Assembly (NCBI GenBank): GCA_029204225.1
Contig: CM055113.1
Span: 21,959,605-22,023,604 of the forward strand
DNA from: Diphasiastrum complanatum
Lineage: Eukaryota; Streptophyta; Lycopodiopsida; Lycopodiales; Lycopodiaceae
Reading direction: 5' to 3'
Length of the DNA: 64,000 nucleotides
The first letter of the stretch is position 1. The number at the start of each line of letters is the position of its first letter. Below the pieces are notes generated by a model. It did not search any database. It was not told the origin of the DNA and worked only from the letters and a program-made list of their open reading frames with translations. Below, in pieces: positions 46,222 to 59,139 of this stretch. Position numbers and translations under genes: made by a program.

Positions 46222-46975
46222 GTGGATGGCACAGAAGAAATGCCTACGACAACAAACAAGGAGCTACGTGAATGGAGGGAGAAGAACGACAAGGCAGTAG
46301 CCTTGCTATCATCTTTCATCGAAGATAGTCTCACACTTGATCTGGCTACACTCTCCAAAGCTAAGGAGATGTGGGATGCATTACTCGCTAGATTTCAGAC
46401 GAAATCAAGAAGTCAAATCATGATGCTGGAAGATCAACTGACGAATTTGCAATGGGATGGAAAAGACTTCACTTCTTTTGTAAGAAAAATGAAGGATCTA
46501 TTTCTGTCACTACATAACTTTGGAGCAGAGAATGCTGTGTCAACTGAGAAGCAGCTCACGTACTTGTTGAGAGCCTCACCTAGATCATTCCAGATGATAA
46601 GGACCCTGCTCACGAAAGATCCTGCCATGAGCATCAAAAAGGTGATTGTCGAGATTCGAGAGGAAGTCGAGGCCAGAGAACATCTTGATCACAAAGATGG
46701 TTTTGACCAGGCCCTCTACGGCAAAAAAAAAAAATCCAAGAAATGATTTAAGCCTAAGAGGGAGTCGAATCAGAACCAGGATCATGACCAACAAGCAGAG
46801 AGGACCGACAAGAGCAACTGGAAGAGCAAAGGGAGGTCGAAACAACAAGGTGCAGACAAGAAGACTTGCGTGAGATGCAGAAGAGACGGGCATACAGTAG
46901 ATACATGCTGGCTCAATCCCAAGATTGAGTGTATCCATTGCCATAAGAAGGGTCACGCAGCCATGGATTGCCACT
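46222..46975 (+). pseudogene. Copia gag with two CCHC zinc knuckles (element A)
   Basis: The first 174 codons (46222-46746) form the copia gag capsid-like domain, with M-W-D-A-L and L-E-D-Q-L-T-N-L followed by W-D-G-K-D. An A-rich slip region at 46725-46740 shifts the frame. The next frame carries C-V-R-C-R-R-D-G-H-T-V-D-T-C and C-I-H-C-H-K-K-G-H-A-A-M-D-C, two complete knuckles, and then a stop at 46976. Confidence 0.8.
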
Positions 46976-47129
46976 AGAACCCGAGAAACAAATCAACACA
47001 GAACAGACAGGAGAACAACAATAGTTCATCCTATGTGGAGGAGCCCAAGAGCTTGAAAATGGGCAAAGAAAGAACGAACAGAAACTGTTCGACCGCCTAT
47101 ATCTATGAAGACGTGTGTGCAACATCAAC

Positions 47130-47508
47130 ATCTAACACACATGAGGTGATTCTAGACTCAGGAGCCACCTCACACTTCGTGACATCAAGATGAATAATGT
47201 CTGATTTCAGAAGTGTAGATCCCTCAAGATTCATAGTTCTTGGAGATGGATCTAGACATCAAGTGAACGATATTGGTTCACTGTGGCTCAACACCAACGG
47301 TAGAGATAGACGACTCGAAGATGTCCTGTTTGTGCCTACTCTGCAACAAGACTTGCTCTCTATAGCAAGAATAGCAGATACAGAGATGCGTGGGATGTTT
47401 TTTGACGAAGCATGCAATGTGATTGATGCCAGTACTAGTATTTTGATCGCTCAAGACAAAAGAAAAAGAAATCTATATCATTTGAAGGTACGCCTACCTG
47501 CAGATTAG
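47130..47508 (+). pseudogene. Copia aspartic protease (element A)
   Basis: The frame reads V-I-L-D-S-G-A-T-S-H-F, with the catalytic Asp codon at 47155-47157. A TGA follows at 47193. The frame resumes to V-L-G-D-G-S-R-H and L-L-S-I-A-R-I, typical of the end of copia protease. Confidence 0.8.
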
Positions 47509-47534
47509 ATGCATCAGACTCATGATGACCAGCC

Positions 47535-48250
47535 AGACACTCTGTGGCACAGGAGACTTTGCCACATGAACTCAATGACACTTTACCAAGCACGTCATCA
47601 TGGAGAAATAACAGGGGTCAACATCTTGAATGCAACCAAGATGAATCTATGAAAACAACTTGTAGAGCCCAAAAAAGATTTAACCTCCCGGATGGTTTTA
47701 GGGATAGGCCATTCACGACGACCACCTGCGATGCATGTTTGAAGGGCAACATGTCATGCATACCACTCGTCAAAGACTCCTACAGAACAACTAAGATTTT
47801 GGAGCTAGTGCATTTTGACATCTGTGGACCATTCAACATGATCTCAGTAGGAGGTTCAATATTATATAACCTTCATTGATGATTATAGCAAATTTGCCAG
47901 AGTGTATTTTATTCATAATAAATCTGAAATACTTGATAATTTCACAGAATGTGTGGATTGGACTGAGAGATGTACATACAGCAAAGTGGAGCAGATCAGA
48001 ACAGATCGAGGTGGCAAATACATCTTGAATTGCTTCCCTGACTTCTGCAATGATCGTGGCATCATTAATAGAAGAACTACAGCCTACACATCGCAGCACA
48101 ATGGTGTTGCTGAATGAAAGAACAGGACCTTGATGGAAGCGACCAAATGCATGATGGCCTACTCGAAAGCTCCAAGGGCACTGTGGGCTGAAGCAGTAGC
48201 TACAGCCGTATACATCCAGAATAGAACAGGCAAGTCTGGTGTCCCTCACA
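47535..48250 (+). pseudogene. Copia integrase (element A), truncated
   Basis: L-W-H-R-R-L-C-H-M-N and C-D-A-C-L-K-G mark the HHCC zinc region. The catalytic core shows H-F-D-I-C-G-P, R-T-D-R-G-G-K-Y and H-N-G-V-A-E, so all three DDE residues are present. Frame breaks occur at about 47650 and 47870, and a stop lies at 48115. The core is followed by W-A-E-A-V and ends at the junction. Confidence 0.8.
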
Positions 48251-48256
48251 CGATGA

Positions 48257-48830
48257 CTTGAAATAGATGTTGCGATCAACAATGCTTGGTCTAAATCCTT
48301 GTTCAATGAGGAATGTGTTGATCCTCTAAAACTAAGCTCTGGCAGGCTGTTTCAAGCCGTACAGTGCTTTGTGGAGTTTACAGACATGATTCTTCATACC
48401 TTCCAAAAAGTATCCTTTGGCCTGGATCATGTAGATATCTTCTTGTATAACTCCATTTAGATAGGCTGTTTGTACATCAAGTTGATGCACTTCGAGTCGA
48501 CAGCTGCAGCATAAGACAGGTGCATTCAGATTGACGAATGTTTGACTACTGGACTGAAAGTCTCGCTGTAGTCGACATTGGGAATCTGGGTGAATCCTCG
48601 TGCTACTAGTCTTGCCTTCCTTCGATCAATTGCTCCATTGGCATTGTATTTGATCTTAAAGATCCATTTGCAATCAATGATAGTGCAGCCAATAGGAGCT
48701 TTGACTAATGACCATGTCTGATTCTTGATCAAAGAAGAAAACTCTCTATTCGTAGCTTCTCTCCAAAGATCAGAGTCTGGTTAGCTGAGTGCCTCTTCGA
48801 CTGTCATCGGTTCCTGTATCAAGAGACAGG
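48257..48830 (-). pseudogene. Copia reverse-transcriptase N-terminal part (element B)
   Basis: The minus frame 48732-48526 reads W-S-L-V-K-A-P and C-K-W-I-F-K-I-K, then A-R-L-V-A-R-G-F. It continues in shifted frames with Q-T-A-Y-L-N-G and L-H-K-A-L-Y-G-L-K-Q. The copy ends before the YVDD block. Confidence 0.8.
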
Positions 48831-49959
48831 TAGACTTTGGAGTATACCTTGTGGACTGCGTGCGCACTCGGCTTGATCTTCTGGGACAAGCCTGAGCCAG
48901 AAGCTCGAACTGTCATGTCAACGACAGGTGATGAGAGCTCTTCTTGAGCAACATCCTTGTCTTTGAGGTCGACGAACTAATCCTCGATGAAGACTGTATC
49001 CCGACTATACAATATTTGGTGGGTATTAAGATCACACAGCTTATAAGTATTATGAGATGAAGTATATTCGATCAGGATGGTCTTGAGACTTGGAAGTCCA
49101 ATTTCTTCCTCTTGTCTTTTGGGATCTGGGCGTAGGCAATGCATTCAAACACTCTTAGGCTTGGAGCTTGTCCACACCTTGTGGGGTGTCTTGCCTGAGA
49201 GGGCCTTGGTCAAACATCTGATCTTGATGTAAGCTGCAGTGGAGACAGCTTCAGCCTAGAATCTCTTGGGCAACGATGCATTTGATAGCATACATTTGGC
49301 AGATTCAACTAGGGTATAGATTTTCCTCTTGGCTAGGCCATTAGACTGAGGACTGTAAGGAGTGATGAATTGCTGCTCAATGCCTTGGCTTTGGCAGTAC
49401 TCCTTAAACTCGATAGAGATATATTCTCCACCATTGTATGACCTGAGGGCCTTGATCGACCTTCCAGTATCCTTCTCTACATGCTCCTTGAAGATTCTGA
49501 AGCAATTGAAGGCTTTTGATTCTTTATAAAATACACCATGGTTCTTCTGGAAAATTCATCAATAAAGGTTATAAAATACTTGGCATCCTTAAGTGAAGGA
49601 TTTTTCATTGGGCCACAAATATTTGAATGTACCACATCTAGCAATCCTCTAGCAATATGCTGATGGCTTGATTTAAATGGTTTCCTAGTTTGTTTACCAA
49701 CTAAATATTCTTGATAGACAGGTAACTCGACTTTTTCGTGGGGATAGTCGAGATCAAGAACAATAGATTGTCTAGAAATTCATTGTACAACATCATGATT
49801 TAAATGACCAAGTCTATAATACCAAAGTAAATCTTTATTTGAATGAATAGAAGTACTGAGAGCCTGACTAGAGGCAAAAAAACAATGACTTACTTTGTAC
49901 AAGTATCCATGCCTCTTTCCAAGTGCTAGGATCTTGCATGTCCTATCAACCACTCTACA

Positions 49960-50418
49960 CTAATCACATTCGAATTCTACTCTGTGTCCTAGATTTGTGA
50001 TTTTGCTTATAGAGAGCAGATTCATAGATAAATCTGATACATAAAGGACTCTATAGAGTATCTTAGACTGGTCATTAGCAAAGCTTAATCTTACAATGCC
50101 TTCACCTTTAATAGCTTGTGTGCTATTGTCACCAAGGTGAACATATTTCTGGGTATTGTAAGGTGTATAGGACTCGAAACAGCCAATAAGGCTAGTCATA
50201 TGCTGAGTGGCTCCGGAATTCAGGAACCAAGAACTGTCGCCAGATCCTTCTTGATGGCTGGTCATGAATGCATCATGATCCGTTTCTTGAATAGGTTGTA
50301 GAGCTTCTACAGCTGTATTTGCCACTTGATTTGAATGCCCCTCGCTATTGTTCTTCGCTTGAAGTATCTGGTAGTCTTGTATTTTGTGGTTGTTTTGCTT
50401 GCAGTATCTGCAAAACAA
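49960..50418 (-). pseudogene. Copia zinc knuckle and protease (element B), active-site Asp lost
   Basis: C-R-Y-C-K-Q-N-N-H-K-I-Q-D-Y is a CCHC knuckle with the last Cys replaced by Tyr. The protease motif reads F-L-N-S-G-A-T-Q-H-M. The catalytic Asp is Asn (codon complement at 50218-50220), so the protease would be inactive even though the frame is open for 152 codons. Confidence 0.8.
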
Positions 50419-50454
50419 CTTCTTCTTTGTCTGTGGATTCGATTGTTCCTTGTG

Positions 50455-51136
50455 CTAAGCTGGTTTCTGGTCTAACTTTGATTGCTTCGGGCCTTTCTTC
50501 TTCTTCTGCTTTGTCATGCTCTTGTTGGTGTACAAGACATGAGAATCAGTTGAGGAACTTGAGACTTCATTCCTCCGCGTGTCTTCCTGCAACAACATAG
50601 TATTGACTCTCGAAAGAGTCAATTGTGGATGAGTCGTGATGATCATCACCCAACTGTCGTAAGAGCTTGGCAAGCTTGTAAGCAGTTGCATCAGTGTGTC
50701 TTGATCGTCTATGATAGATCCAACAGTGGCCATTTGTCCTAGTAGGTTCTTGAATTGATTAATGTGATTCTGCAGAGAATTACCATTTGTCATTTTGAGG
50801 GAGTAGAATTTCTTCTTGAGATGTAGCTTGGAAGCTATATCTCGCACTTCGTATAGTGTGCTCAAGATGTCCCAAACTTCTTGTGATGTTTGAGCCTCGG
50901 ATACATGGCCGATCTGGGTATCCGTGATATTGAGGAATCAGCGCGAAAGCCTTTCCATCCTTCAGCTTCCATCTGGTGATTGCTGCATCGTATGCATCGG
51001 GTTTTTCTTCTACACTTGTAACATCATCATACAATTCTTTAGCCATTAGTATAGTTTTCATCTTAAATTTCCACAAATGGTAATTGGCTCCATCAAGCTT
51101 GTCCATAATAGGACTGGCTTTCCCTTGGAAATCCAT
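50455..51136 (-). pseudogene. Copia gag (element B)
   Basis: The frame begins M-D-F-Q-G-K-A with the N-Y-H-L-W-K-F-K-M motif of copia gag. It shifts at about 50865, then continues with L-L-T-S-L-P-S-S-Y-D and a Lys-rich end before a stop at 50457. Confidence 0.8.
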
Positions 51137-51139
51137 GTG

Positions 51140-51550
51140 GAAGAATTATTCTAAGTGATAGGAGAAACTATCAGTGACTTAAGTATGAAAATATGATACT
51201 AAAAATACAGAACAAAAAAACAATTACTCTATCGGCTAGTAGAGTCTTGTACATGTTACAGGTGTGCTGATAAAGAAAGTACAAGGTGGATGTGCTGTAT
51301 ATAGGAGATCGTGGGTGGCTGCAGTCGTTGTCTAGTCTGTTAGCGCAGCTGCATGGAGTGAGCGTGAAAAGGATGCGACGGTAGCCTTTGTTGAGGTGAA
51401 TGTTGGTTGTCAACTGAACATGTGTAAAAACACAGTGTCACGATTCCTTCGTCTTTTCTTCGCCTGTGAGAATTTGCATGTTGATATGCAGACTGCGCGA
51501 CAACGCGAGTAAATATGCAGCATGAATGGAGGCAGATTAAAATGGAATTA
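51140..51550. other. Spacer between copia elements B and A'
   Basis: No LTR boundary or primer site was recognised where the 5' LTR of element B would be expected. Contents unassigned. Confidence 0.3.
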
Positions 51551-52806
51551 AGGAGAGTAGAGGAAATAAATCCAACATGATATACGTGACATCTTGTCTT
51601 TGTTACAAGCATCGCATGGCTTCAAGCATGCTGCATCTTTGATATCGACTCCAGTGAATGCTCCACTCCGGCTAGCGTTGTATAGAGCAACTGTATTCAT
51701 GTGATACAGGCTCCTATGCCATACAATATCCATCGATTCGTTGATATGGTGAGCTTGCTCTGAAGGTACTCAGACCTTGAGGTGATACAGGTTTTCCTTT
51801 CGCTTTCCTGTGGTGACAAGCTGAGTGGTTGTGGATTCAACCACTTCTCAAGTATTGTCTTCAAAAGTGATTGTTAATCCTGCATCTACAATCTTAGCAA
51901 TAGATAGTGAGTGTCATCGAGCCTTCTGTCTCTTCCTTTAGTGCTTAACCACAGCGCTCTAGTTCTACTGACTTTGTGTCTGGAACCATCTCCCAAGATT
52001 ATATATCTAGAAGATTTTGATTCTTGATAGTCAGTGATCGTGTGTCTTGTTGCCACGTAGTGTGATGTTGCACCTGAATCAAGAATTATTTCTTGTGTAT
52101 CTGAAATTGATGTCGCACAAACATCAGTACACAAGTAAGCTGCTGGGTTCTTGCCATTGTTGGCTCTGTCTTTGACCATCTTGGAGGACTCAGATTTTTC
52201 CTCGTAGGATGCTCTCTTGTCTGATATGTGCTTTCTAGTTTCTGGGATTTTGGTAGCAGTCAACAGTTGCGTGACCCTTTTTGTGATAGTGGATGCACTC
52301 TATCTTTGGATTGAGCCAACACTTATCAACAATGTGACTTTCTCGTGTGCATCTCGTGCAGGTCTTCTGCTCACCATTCTGTTGTCTCGGTTTATTTCTG
52401 CTCTTCATTTGTCTTCTTTGGCTCTCTCTAACTGCTGCTTTCGATCTTGTCTTTGGTCTGACTCCTTCTTAGGCTTGAAATTCTTCTTTTGCTTCTCTTT
52501 GTTGCTATAGAGAGCTTGATCAGAGCTATCCTTGTCATCAAGGTGTTCACAAGCTTACACCTCTTCTTTGATCTCGATTACAACCTTCTCAAGTGTCATC
52601 TGTGGATCTTTAGCAAGCAATGTTCTAGTTATTTGAAATGATCTTGGTAGAGCTTGCAATAGGTATGTGGGCTGCTTTTCTATTGAGACTGCATTATCTA
52701 TTCCAGAGTTGTGTAGTGAAAGGAACAGGTCCTTTATTCTTCTGATGAAGGATGTGAGGTCTTTACCATCCCATCTCAGATTGGCCAACTGATCTTCACA
52801 CCACAA
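51548..52806 (-). mobile_element. Ty1-copia element A' (second copy of the element A family)
   Basis: The minus-strand pieces are: gag (52806-52555) with L-R-W-D-G-K-D-L-T-S-F; a knuckle region in broken frames (about 52550-52270); protease (52263-51886) with I-L-D-S-G-A-T-S-H-Y; and the pre-integrase region (51733-51548) with W-H-R-S-L-Y-H-M-N and C-D-A-C-N-K. Each aligns with the corresponding part of element A at 46430-47770. It is truncated at both ends. Confidence 0.8.
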
Positions 52807-52846
52807 GCAAGATCTATCGTATCTATGTAAGCCAAGTACTTGTCAT

Positions 52847-53174
52847 AATTATGGAAACAAAAGAAGCTAGAAACTATCAAATGCGTAGCAATATTTGAAA
52901 ATGGCACAACCCAATCACTTTGCAATCCTTTTCAATGTTAATTAGCAACTTATCTTTCTTCTTAATTTCCAACGTTTAGAATAGAAAAGCTATCTTCCTA
53001 AAAACAACACCTAAAATTCTATATCCGTTCGCGAAGTCTATATAAGCTAAACAAATAAAGATGTTAAAAAAGATAATAGGATCAATATTAGACAACAAAG
53101 CCATGCACAGTGATACAAACATTAGTTCTATGACCTTGTTGTCTAAAACAAAACTGAACATGATAAACATTGAC
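52847..53174 (+). repeat. Inverted repeat, left copy (about 325 bp)
   Basis: It matches the reverse complement of 57092-57413 from GGAAACAAAAGAA to TAAACATTGACAA with about 80% identity by eye. Shared blocks include TAAACATCTTTATTTG, GATCAATATTAGACAACAAA and ATCTTCCTAAAAACAACAC. The right copy directly follows the RNase H of copia element C, so both are probably copia 3' untranslated sequence. Confidence 0.75.
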
Positions 53175-54800
53175 AATAGAGATGGAATAAGCATCAATAA
53201 TGGAGACTTCTATCTTACTTTGCCCATTTTGGTGAAGATTTATCTAATTTTATCTAGTTGATTGAATTTTGACTCATTTTTTGCTTTTTTTTTTTGTTTA
53301 CACCATGCTAATTTGATGTTTATAAATGATTATAATGTTTTCTATGATTGGCACATGACATAGCCTAGTTGGTATACTCTCTAGGCTATAGTCGACTTCT
53401 TTGAGAGATATGACCCATTTGGAGAGTCTCCTCAATGGTTCTAACTTGTTCATCATCAGGTTACAAATAGTGATGGTATTTTGTAGCCACATGCATAGAC
53501 AATGCAAAGGCATACTTTCTTGACTTTCGAATAGTTTGACTCAAAATCATAAAGCTTCCTTCCAATGAGGATTATTGAATGATACAATTCTATCCCATAT
53601 TTGGGCTAAAAAACAATTGATATTGGCCTCAATGGTGCTACTAAAGACAAAGAATACTTTATGGTAGCATGGTGGCTTTAATATAGTCACACAATACTAA
53701 AGCTTTTTATAGATCTTTGAAAGACAACTCACAATTGTCTATCCACTCCCACATTTTGCCTATTTTCAATAGGCCATTCAATGGATAATATGGTTGGGAT
53801 ATACTCTCATGGTTTGCGTATTTTTCAATTCATTCATTAGCACATGTGATTGTATGAGAGAAGGCCCAATCCCTCCCTTTATTAGGATATATCAAAATAG
53901 AAATCACCAATTTGATGCTATGCCCTCTTTAATGAAATCAAAAATTTGGAATGATAAGCTTAAGTAATCACTTGCTCATTCAAAAAATACAAGCTCATTC
54001 AAATTCTTCAATCCATTACAGGAAAAATTGAAGCATTCACAACATATGAAATAATCTCAACAAAAGTTGATAAGTTTTTTCAAGGTTTGTAGAACTAGCT
54101 TCTATATTCACAATTTATATACACATAATGTACATTCATGTGCAACTTTAACTTAATTATGCACAAGATTTACACTATAGAGCTCACAATCCAATCACAT
54201 TGGATGGCAAGGATCCTAAGTATCTCTTTTGCAACAACTAAATATTGAGCGTCAGTCTTCAATGACTTAGCAACTACTATTCTCAACTCTGCTATTGTCG
54301 GGGAATACAGTGATAGTGTTGCAAACTGAAAAGAGCAAGAATAAGTATCAACTGTATAGATTACCCACTCATTTGGGCTTCACTTGCATGTGAATAGAGA
54401 CTAAAAATGCCTATTCATGCTTGAATAATAGAAAAGTCCTCCCCGATGGACATCATGTAGGGATTGTCGTCTTCAAATTACCTGCAAAAAAACTAGAAAA
54501 TAGCTGCAAGTGAGCAAGTTCAATATTTTGATTTGTTGCAACATTGATTGGATCTTCATTCATGTGAGATGTAGAAACCGCAGAGAATGCGGTATGGGGA
54601 TCCAAATGCTTCCACTTTTACTAGAACATAGCTGTTGCACACTACAAGTTGCTTCTTGAGGAGGATGCGACGTGAGCTTGTGTTGTTTAGACATTGATGT
54701 AGCAGCTTGATCGATGAGAGAGTAGATGATCACAGGGCGCACCATGACATGCCATAGGGCTTTGCTCACCTTCCCTGTCATCCTACCTCCTTGCCCACTC
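53175..54800. other. Intergenic sequence without recognised features
   Basis: AT-rich. No coding family recognised. It may be internal non-coding sequence of the element ending with the LTR at 55920. Confidence 0.3.
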
Positions 54801-54812
54801 AATGCACTAGTG

Positions 54813-55908
<1,096 letters not shown>

Positions 55909-56650
55909 TTAAGGGAGAGTGTTGGATTATTCTCCTACTCATCGACTAATCGACAATTTAATCTTTGTCCAACTTTTATCCAGACCTGTAGATTTCATTG
56001 TGTTTTACATAGTCTATATAACTACTTAGAAACGGCTCACAATGTCGTCATTTTTGGGATTTTCATTTTTCGAGATTTTTTCTCGCTTTAGCTTTTTTGC
56101 AAAATGCCAGATGTCTCAAATGTTAAGGAAATGACGTTGGCGAAGACCTTTGCATTTTTTGCATGACAGTTTAAATTCATTTCTGTAGAGTGACAGTTCA
56201 CCTCCAAATCTGCAAACAGACTGTTTACAACACACAGCCAATTGGATGACACATTTGGCAACTTAATTGCTTAGTATAAATAGCTGCTCATATTTCTACG
56301 TTTGTGTGTTGATCTTACATGATTGATGCGATCAAGAGATCAACAAGTATTGAATAGTTAGCTCTCTCTCTCTCGCAAGCCTGTGATCTTGGACACTCTT
56401 GAGCATTTTAGCTCACTTCTTTAGAGTTGATTAGAGATTGCTATTCGCTAAATGTTTGGCTACGTAATCATTGTAGTACCAATGATTTCAAAGTTAGTTA
56501 CTATAAGATCAAACGTGATTTCTATCACTATTGTTTTGTTCAAAATTGATAGGCATAGTTATGCATAGAGAAAGAGGAAGATAGTTTATTCCGCTGTGCA
56601 TGATAAGTTTTCTTTCTTTCTTGTCATTCGAACTCTTTTCATTCGATTCT
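55909..56650 (+). mobile_element. Copia-type 3' LTR with polypurine tract
   Basis: TTAAGGGAGAG (55909-55919) is followed directly by an LTR start, TGTTGGATTATTC, at 55920. A TATA box, TATAAATA, lies at 56275-56282. The 3' limit is not clear. No coding region of a + strand element is recognisable to its left. Confidence 0.6.
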
Positions 56651-56739
56651 TTTTTACCTATCTTTTACACACCTCTTTCCAACCATCCTTAGCAACTAAT
56701 ATTTGACATCTTTTACAATTACTCATAATTGCATTACTA

Positions 56740-57022
56740 CAATATGCAAGAGACCATAATTGGTTGGCATCTTGCACAATACTTGATTTTTACATTACAC
56801 AATCCTATCTAATATTGCAAATTGAATGACCTTTTGCTATCTTTTTAAACTGTTTGTAAGGGATTTGTGCATTGTTGGTCTTTGAGATGAATTATCACTA
56901 TCTTGCAAAGTGTTAGGCAAAATTGCAAGAGTCTATGATTAATTGGCATCTTAGACAATGACTTGTTATTATATCGGAAATTCTATCTGAAATTGCAAAT
57001 TGAAAGACATATTATAATCTTA
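56740..57022 (+). repeat. Two-copy repeat, ~183-bp period
   Basis: The blocks at about 56748-56840 and 56931-57020 share TTGGCATCTT-ACAAT-ACTTG and TCTATCT-A-ATTGCAAATTGAA. Confidence 0.7.
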
Positions 57023-57091
57023 CTATATATGTACTTTCAAACAGAATGCATGCATCTAATCATAGTCCAACTAGTATAATTTTGTCAATGT

Positions 57092-57413
57092 TTATCACAT
57101 TCAGTTTCATTTCAAACAACAAAATTTATGGAGTTATTGTTTGTATCATTGTGCATGGCTTTGTTGTCTAATATTGATCCTACAAGCTTTTTTAACATCT
57201 TTATTTGTTCAGCTTATATAGACTTGTATGTGTTGTTTTTAGGAAGATAGTTTTTTGTATTCAAAATGTCGAAAATCAATAAGAGATTATGGCTTGTTGG
57301 AAGATTAGTTTCTAGTCAATATTAAAAAGGATTGCAAAGTCATAGTGTTGCACCATTTGCAACTATTGCTACCCATTCTATAGTTTCTAGTTTTCTTTTG
57401 TTTCCATTACCTT
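57092..57413 (-). repeat. Inverted repeat, right copy
   Basis: This is the reverse-complement partner of 52847-53174. It lies directly 3' (on the minus strand) of the element C RNase H. Confidence 0.75.
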
Positions 57414-57429
57414 TAAATTTAGTTCTACA

Positions 57430-59135
57430 CAAAATTTTCTCTGTGCATCCAAGCTTAATGCTTTGATAAAAATATCTGCTGTCATATCTTGCGTTCGACA
57501 GTACTACAATCTGACCTCTTTATTAAGAACTTTGCTTCTGACATAGTGATACTTGACTTCAATGTATTTACTCCTAGAATGAAATCTAGGGTTGGTTGAC
57601 AAGGCCATGGCACTTTGATTATCACAAAATAGTAATGTCGGAGTATATTGATTCAGATTGATATCTGAAAGTAATTTCCTCAACCAAATTGCTTCCTTTG
57701 TAGCTTGTGAGGCTGCGATATACTCTCATCTGTAGAAGATAGAACTATAGAAGATTGCTTGCGACTGTTCTAGGAAATAGGACCATTGCTGAGGAAGTAT
57801 GTAAATCTAGAAGTGGATTTACGAGTGTCTACATCTCCTGCCCAATTGCATCTGTGAAACTAATGAGTAAATTGAGTTTGTCATTGTTGACTGCTCCATA
57901 ACAAATGCAAAAGTCCATAGTAGCTTGAAGATATCTCATGACTCTGATAAGAGCCTTTCATTGTGTCATACCAACGTTAGTCACATACTGACTTAGAGAG
58001 CTCACTGCAAAAGCTATGTCTGGCCTAGTATAGATCATTGCGTACATAAGAGATCCTGTTATTGAATGATAAGGATACTCACACATTTGCTCCTTCTCTT
58101 CAGTTTGGGACACTGGTCTTTTGACAATTTGAGGCCTGGTTCCATTGGAGAGAGAGCTATCTTGCAATTAACCAGATTATATTTGACTAACATATTGTAG
58201 ATGTACCTTTGCTGAGTGATGTAGATCAACTTCTGATTTTTGTCTATGTGGATTTGGATACCAAGCCAAAAATGAGCTTCACCCAGATCGGTCATGTCAA
58301 ATTCAGAAGATAGCATTGACTTGTCTTCTTTTATCAGATCGATATTGTTGCCAAAGAGCAATGTGTCATTCACATATAAAGTGATAATGATAAAAGACTG
58401 TTGCACTCTCTTGAAGTAAACATTCGAATCTGAAGAGCTTGGTGTGTAGCCATGATCAATAAGGAAAGTATTGATCCTTTGAAACTATGCCCGAGCAGAT
58501 TGCCTCAAGCCATAAAGTGCCTTATGGAGTTTGCACACATGATTGTGTTTACCTTTGATAATATAACCTTTGGGTTGCACCATGTAAATGTCTTCTTCGA
58601 TAACTCCATTGAGATATGCTGTTTGCACATCCATTTGATGTATTTCCAAGTTTGTTATAGCGGCAAATCATAATAAAAGTCGAATAGAAGAATGCTTGAA
58701 TACTGGATTGAAGGTCTCAGTATAATTGATGTTGTATACCTGAGAAAATCCTCTGGCAACAAGTCGAGCTTTTCTTTTGTTGATGCTTCTGTCTTCTTTG
58801 TACTTGACTTTGAGAATCCATTTGCAATCAATTACATTTCTGCTAGTAGGTAATTCGATAATCGTTCATGTCTGGTTCTTGACAAGAGATGAATACTCTT
58901 TATCCATAGCTTCTTTCCAGAGAACGGAATTGGATTGACTGAGTGCCTCTTCGACAATCGTCGGCTCCTGAGCAAGGTAGGCTGCAGACTCATCGATATA
59001 CCTAATAGGTGGTCTGCTAGTTCTTGATGATCTTCCGGGGAATAGAGGAAGTTGATCATTTTCATCATATTGTAGTTGTTGAATTGCAACACCATCATCT
59101 TCGGATTCACCGTTGATATGTTGTTCGTCGAAAGT
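57430..59135 (-). mobile_element. Ty1-copia element C (reverse transcriptase and RNase H)
   Basis: The minus-strand order is: reverse transcriptase (about 59000-58060) with W-I-L-K-V-K-Y, A-R-L-V-A-R-G-F-S-Q, Q-T-A-Y-L-N-G and L-H-K-A-L-Y-G-L; then the catalytic block Y-V-N-D; then Y-T-R-P-D-I-A-F-A-V; then RNase H (about 57920-57560) with D-A-N-W-A-G-D and S-R-K-Q-S-S-I-V-L. In the catalytic block the first Asp of YVDD is Asn (codons at 58365-58376). Several stops and frameshifts occur, and gag to integrase are absent. Confidence 0.83.
57958..58406 (-). pseudogene. Copia reverse-transcriptase C-terminal part (element C)
   Basis: Two overlapping frames join by a frameshift near 58130. The first covers L-Y-V-N-D-T-L-L-F-G and D-L-G-E-A-H-F-W-L-G-I. 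The second covers Y-H-S-I-T-G-S-L-M-Y and T-R-P-D-I-A. The Asp-to-Asn change in YVDD removes a metal-binding residue. Confidence 0.8.
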
Positions 59136-59139
59136 AGCA

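Larger units (their letters stand above)
45019..48257 (+). mobile_element. Ty1-copia element A, 3'-truncated
   Basis: The 5' LTR is 45019-45982 (TGTTAGC..CTCATCA, TATA box at 45819-45826). It is followed by primer site TGGTATCAGAACAGG (45984-45998), gag (about 46215-46970), protease (about 47130-47500), pre-integrase zinc region (about 47535-47640) and the integrase core (about 47700-48250). Sequence ends inside the integrase at about 48257, where it is joined to element B in opposite orientation. Frames are broken in at least five places. Confidence 0.85.
48257..51136 (-). mobile_element. Ty1-copia element B (gag to RT start)
   Basis: Minus-strand order from 51136: gag (51136-50455), CCHC-like knuckle and protease (50418-49960), pre-integrase and integrase (about 49960-49200, many frame breaks), connector (about 49150-48850) and the start of reverse transcriptase (about 48800-48257). 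It belongs to a different family from element A: its gag starts with L-D-G-A-N-Y-H-L-W-K. The rest of the reverse transcriptase is missing at the 48257 junction, and RNase H of the same orientation lies at 44485-45010. Confidence 0.82.
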
